NCBI GenBank assembly: GCA_047971685.1
Contig: JBKDZW010000137.1
Location: 1-22,614, forward strand
Direction: 5' to 3'
DNA length: 22,614 nt
Source: JAJXWB01 sp047971685
GTDB lineage: Bacteria; Pseudomonadota; Alphaproteobacteria; Rhizobiales; Beijerinckiaceae
Shown here: positions 20,133 to 22,614 of the stretch, piece after piece
Position numbering within the stretch: the first letter of the stretch is position 1
How the letters are laid out: each line of letters opens with the position of its first letter
Made by a program: the position numbers and the translations under genes
Notes under the pieces: model-generated
Told to the model about the DNA's origin: nothing
The model's database searches: none
The model's input: only the letters and a program-made list of their open reading frames with translations

Positions 20133-20192
20133 CCCTCGCACTCGCAAAAAGCGCTGAAATGACTCAGCTTTTTCGCGCCGGCGCCCGGTCGG

Positions 20193-20220
20193 AAAAAAAG
20201 GCCGCCCCGTAGGGCGGCCT
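20193..20220 (-). terminator. Intrinsic terminator after rpoC
   Basis: 9-bp stem AGGCCGCCC/GGGCGGCCT, loop TACG, followed by six T on the minus strand, 44 nt beyond the rpoC stop. It ends the rpoBC transcription unit before the str promoter. Confidence 0.95.
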
Positions 20221-20263
20221 CGTTAGGGAAAATTTAATATTTTCCGTATGTTGAAACAACGCT

Positions 20264-22381
<2,118 letters not shown>

Positions 22382-22614
22382 CCGAAGAACCACAACGTGC
22401 CGTTCGAGACCGCCAATCAGGAGATGACCAAGAATAACATCTCCAAGATGTTCGACACGGTCTATCTTAACTGCGGTCAGAAGGAGACGGTGATCTTCTG
22501 TGACCGGATCATGGCGCTAGGCTTTGGCCATGACTGCCGCGCCGGCATCTCGTTCGGCAAGGACGAAATGCTGATCCCGGATGACAAGGAGAAGCTGGTT
22601 GCCGATACCGAGGC
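22382..22614 (+). CDS. rpoC: Inverted internal fragment of RNA polymerase beta-prime (runs off right edge)
   Basis: 77 codons open on the plus strand read as RpoC just upstream of the bridge-helix region: PFETANQEMTKNNISKMF, GQKETVIFCDRIMALGF, AGISFGKDEMLIP, KEKLVADTEA. E. coli RpoC has LTKKEISRMINTCYR and IYTGF-like equivalents at about residues 610-690. The fragment should precede the minus-strand rpoC part by about 50 residues on the same strand; instead it is inverted. Third-position A/T is 13 of 77 codons, against 7 of 77 in the first codons of the minus-strand part, a small difference. Either the same gene was rejoined inverted, or it comes from another genome. Confidence 0.88.

Noticed and set aside
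19982..20212. 76-codon plus-strand frame in the str leader
   Set aside because: It crosses the str promoter and the rpoC terminator stem, with no ribosome site or recognisable domain.

Overview
The window is GC-rich and reads as the core ribosomal/RNA-polymerase region of an alphaproteobacterium. The gene content, the near-canonical EF-Tu, EF-G, S12 and L10 sequences, and the Cys-rich and DUF2778 accessory genes fit Hyphomicrobiales (Rhizobiales). A Methylocystaceae/Beijerinckiaceae-type methylotroph relative is possible, but that is an impression from memory and not a proven placement.

Layout. All translation and transcription genes are on the minus strand. Reading right to left: the C-terminal half of rpoC (20264-22381) with a strong terminator; a long leader with a near-consensus promoter; the str operon rpsL-rpsG-fusA-tuf (19781 to 15586); a duplicated tuf tail and terminator (about 15450-15546); a small secreted Cys-rich protein and a YbjQ-type protein; and an orphan ABC-transporter binding protein. 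Further left come tRNA-Trp (10866-10943), secE-nusG (6869 to 6127), rplK-rplA, rplJ-rplL, and the first ~799 codons of rpoB (2396 to the left edge). On the plus strand sit a DUF2778 wall protein and a DapA-family aldolase (11108-13419), a block of five membrane-protein genes between tRNA-Trp and secE (7184-10715), and a Tat-exported HIRAN protein between nusG and rplK (5659-6117).

How the genes work together. SecE serves export. NusG, RpoB and RpoC form the transcription apparatus. L1, L11, L10, L7/L12, S7, S12, EF-Tu and EF-G form the factor-binding and decoding parts of the ribosome. The most interesting accessory unit is a tightly packed plus-strand series: an MFS transporter, two single- or double-span microproteins, and a ferric-reductase-like membrane domain fused to a Rieske 2Fe-2S domain. 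It looks like a membrane redox module of unknown function.

Cautions. Two things suggest the contig is not a simple genomic segment. From about 22382 to the right edge the plus strand encodes a piece of RpoC in the opposite orientation to the rest of rpoC, which is an inverted chimeric junction. Also, rpoC-rpsL-rpsG-fusA-tuf lies upstream of tRNA-Trp-secE-nusG-rplKAJL-rpoB. That is the order produced if two tuf copies (one after fusA, one before tRNA-Trp-secE) were collapsed, or if the region is circularly or tandemly rearranged. A 36-bp remnant of a second tuf 3' end beside the intact tuf supports a two-tuf history. Short tandem duplications of different units (13-30 bp) recur in the spacers.
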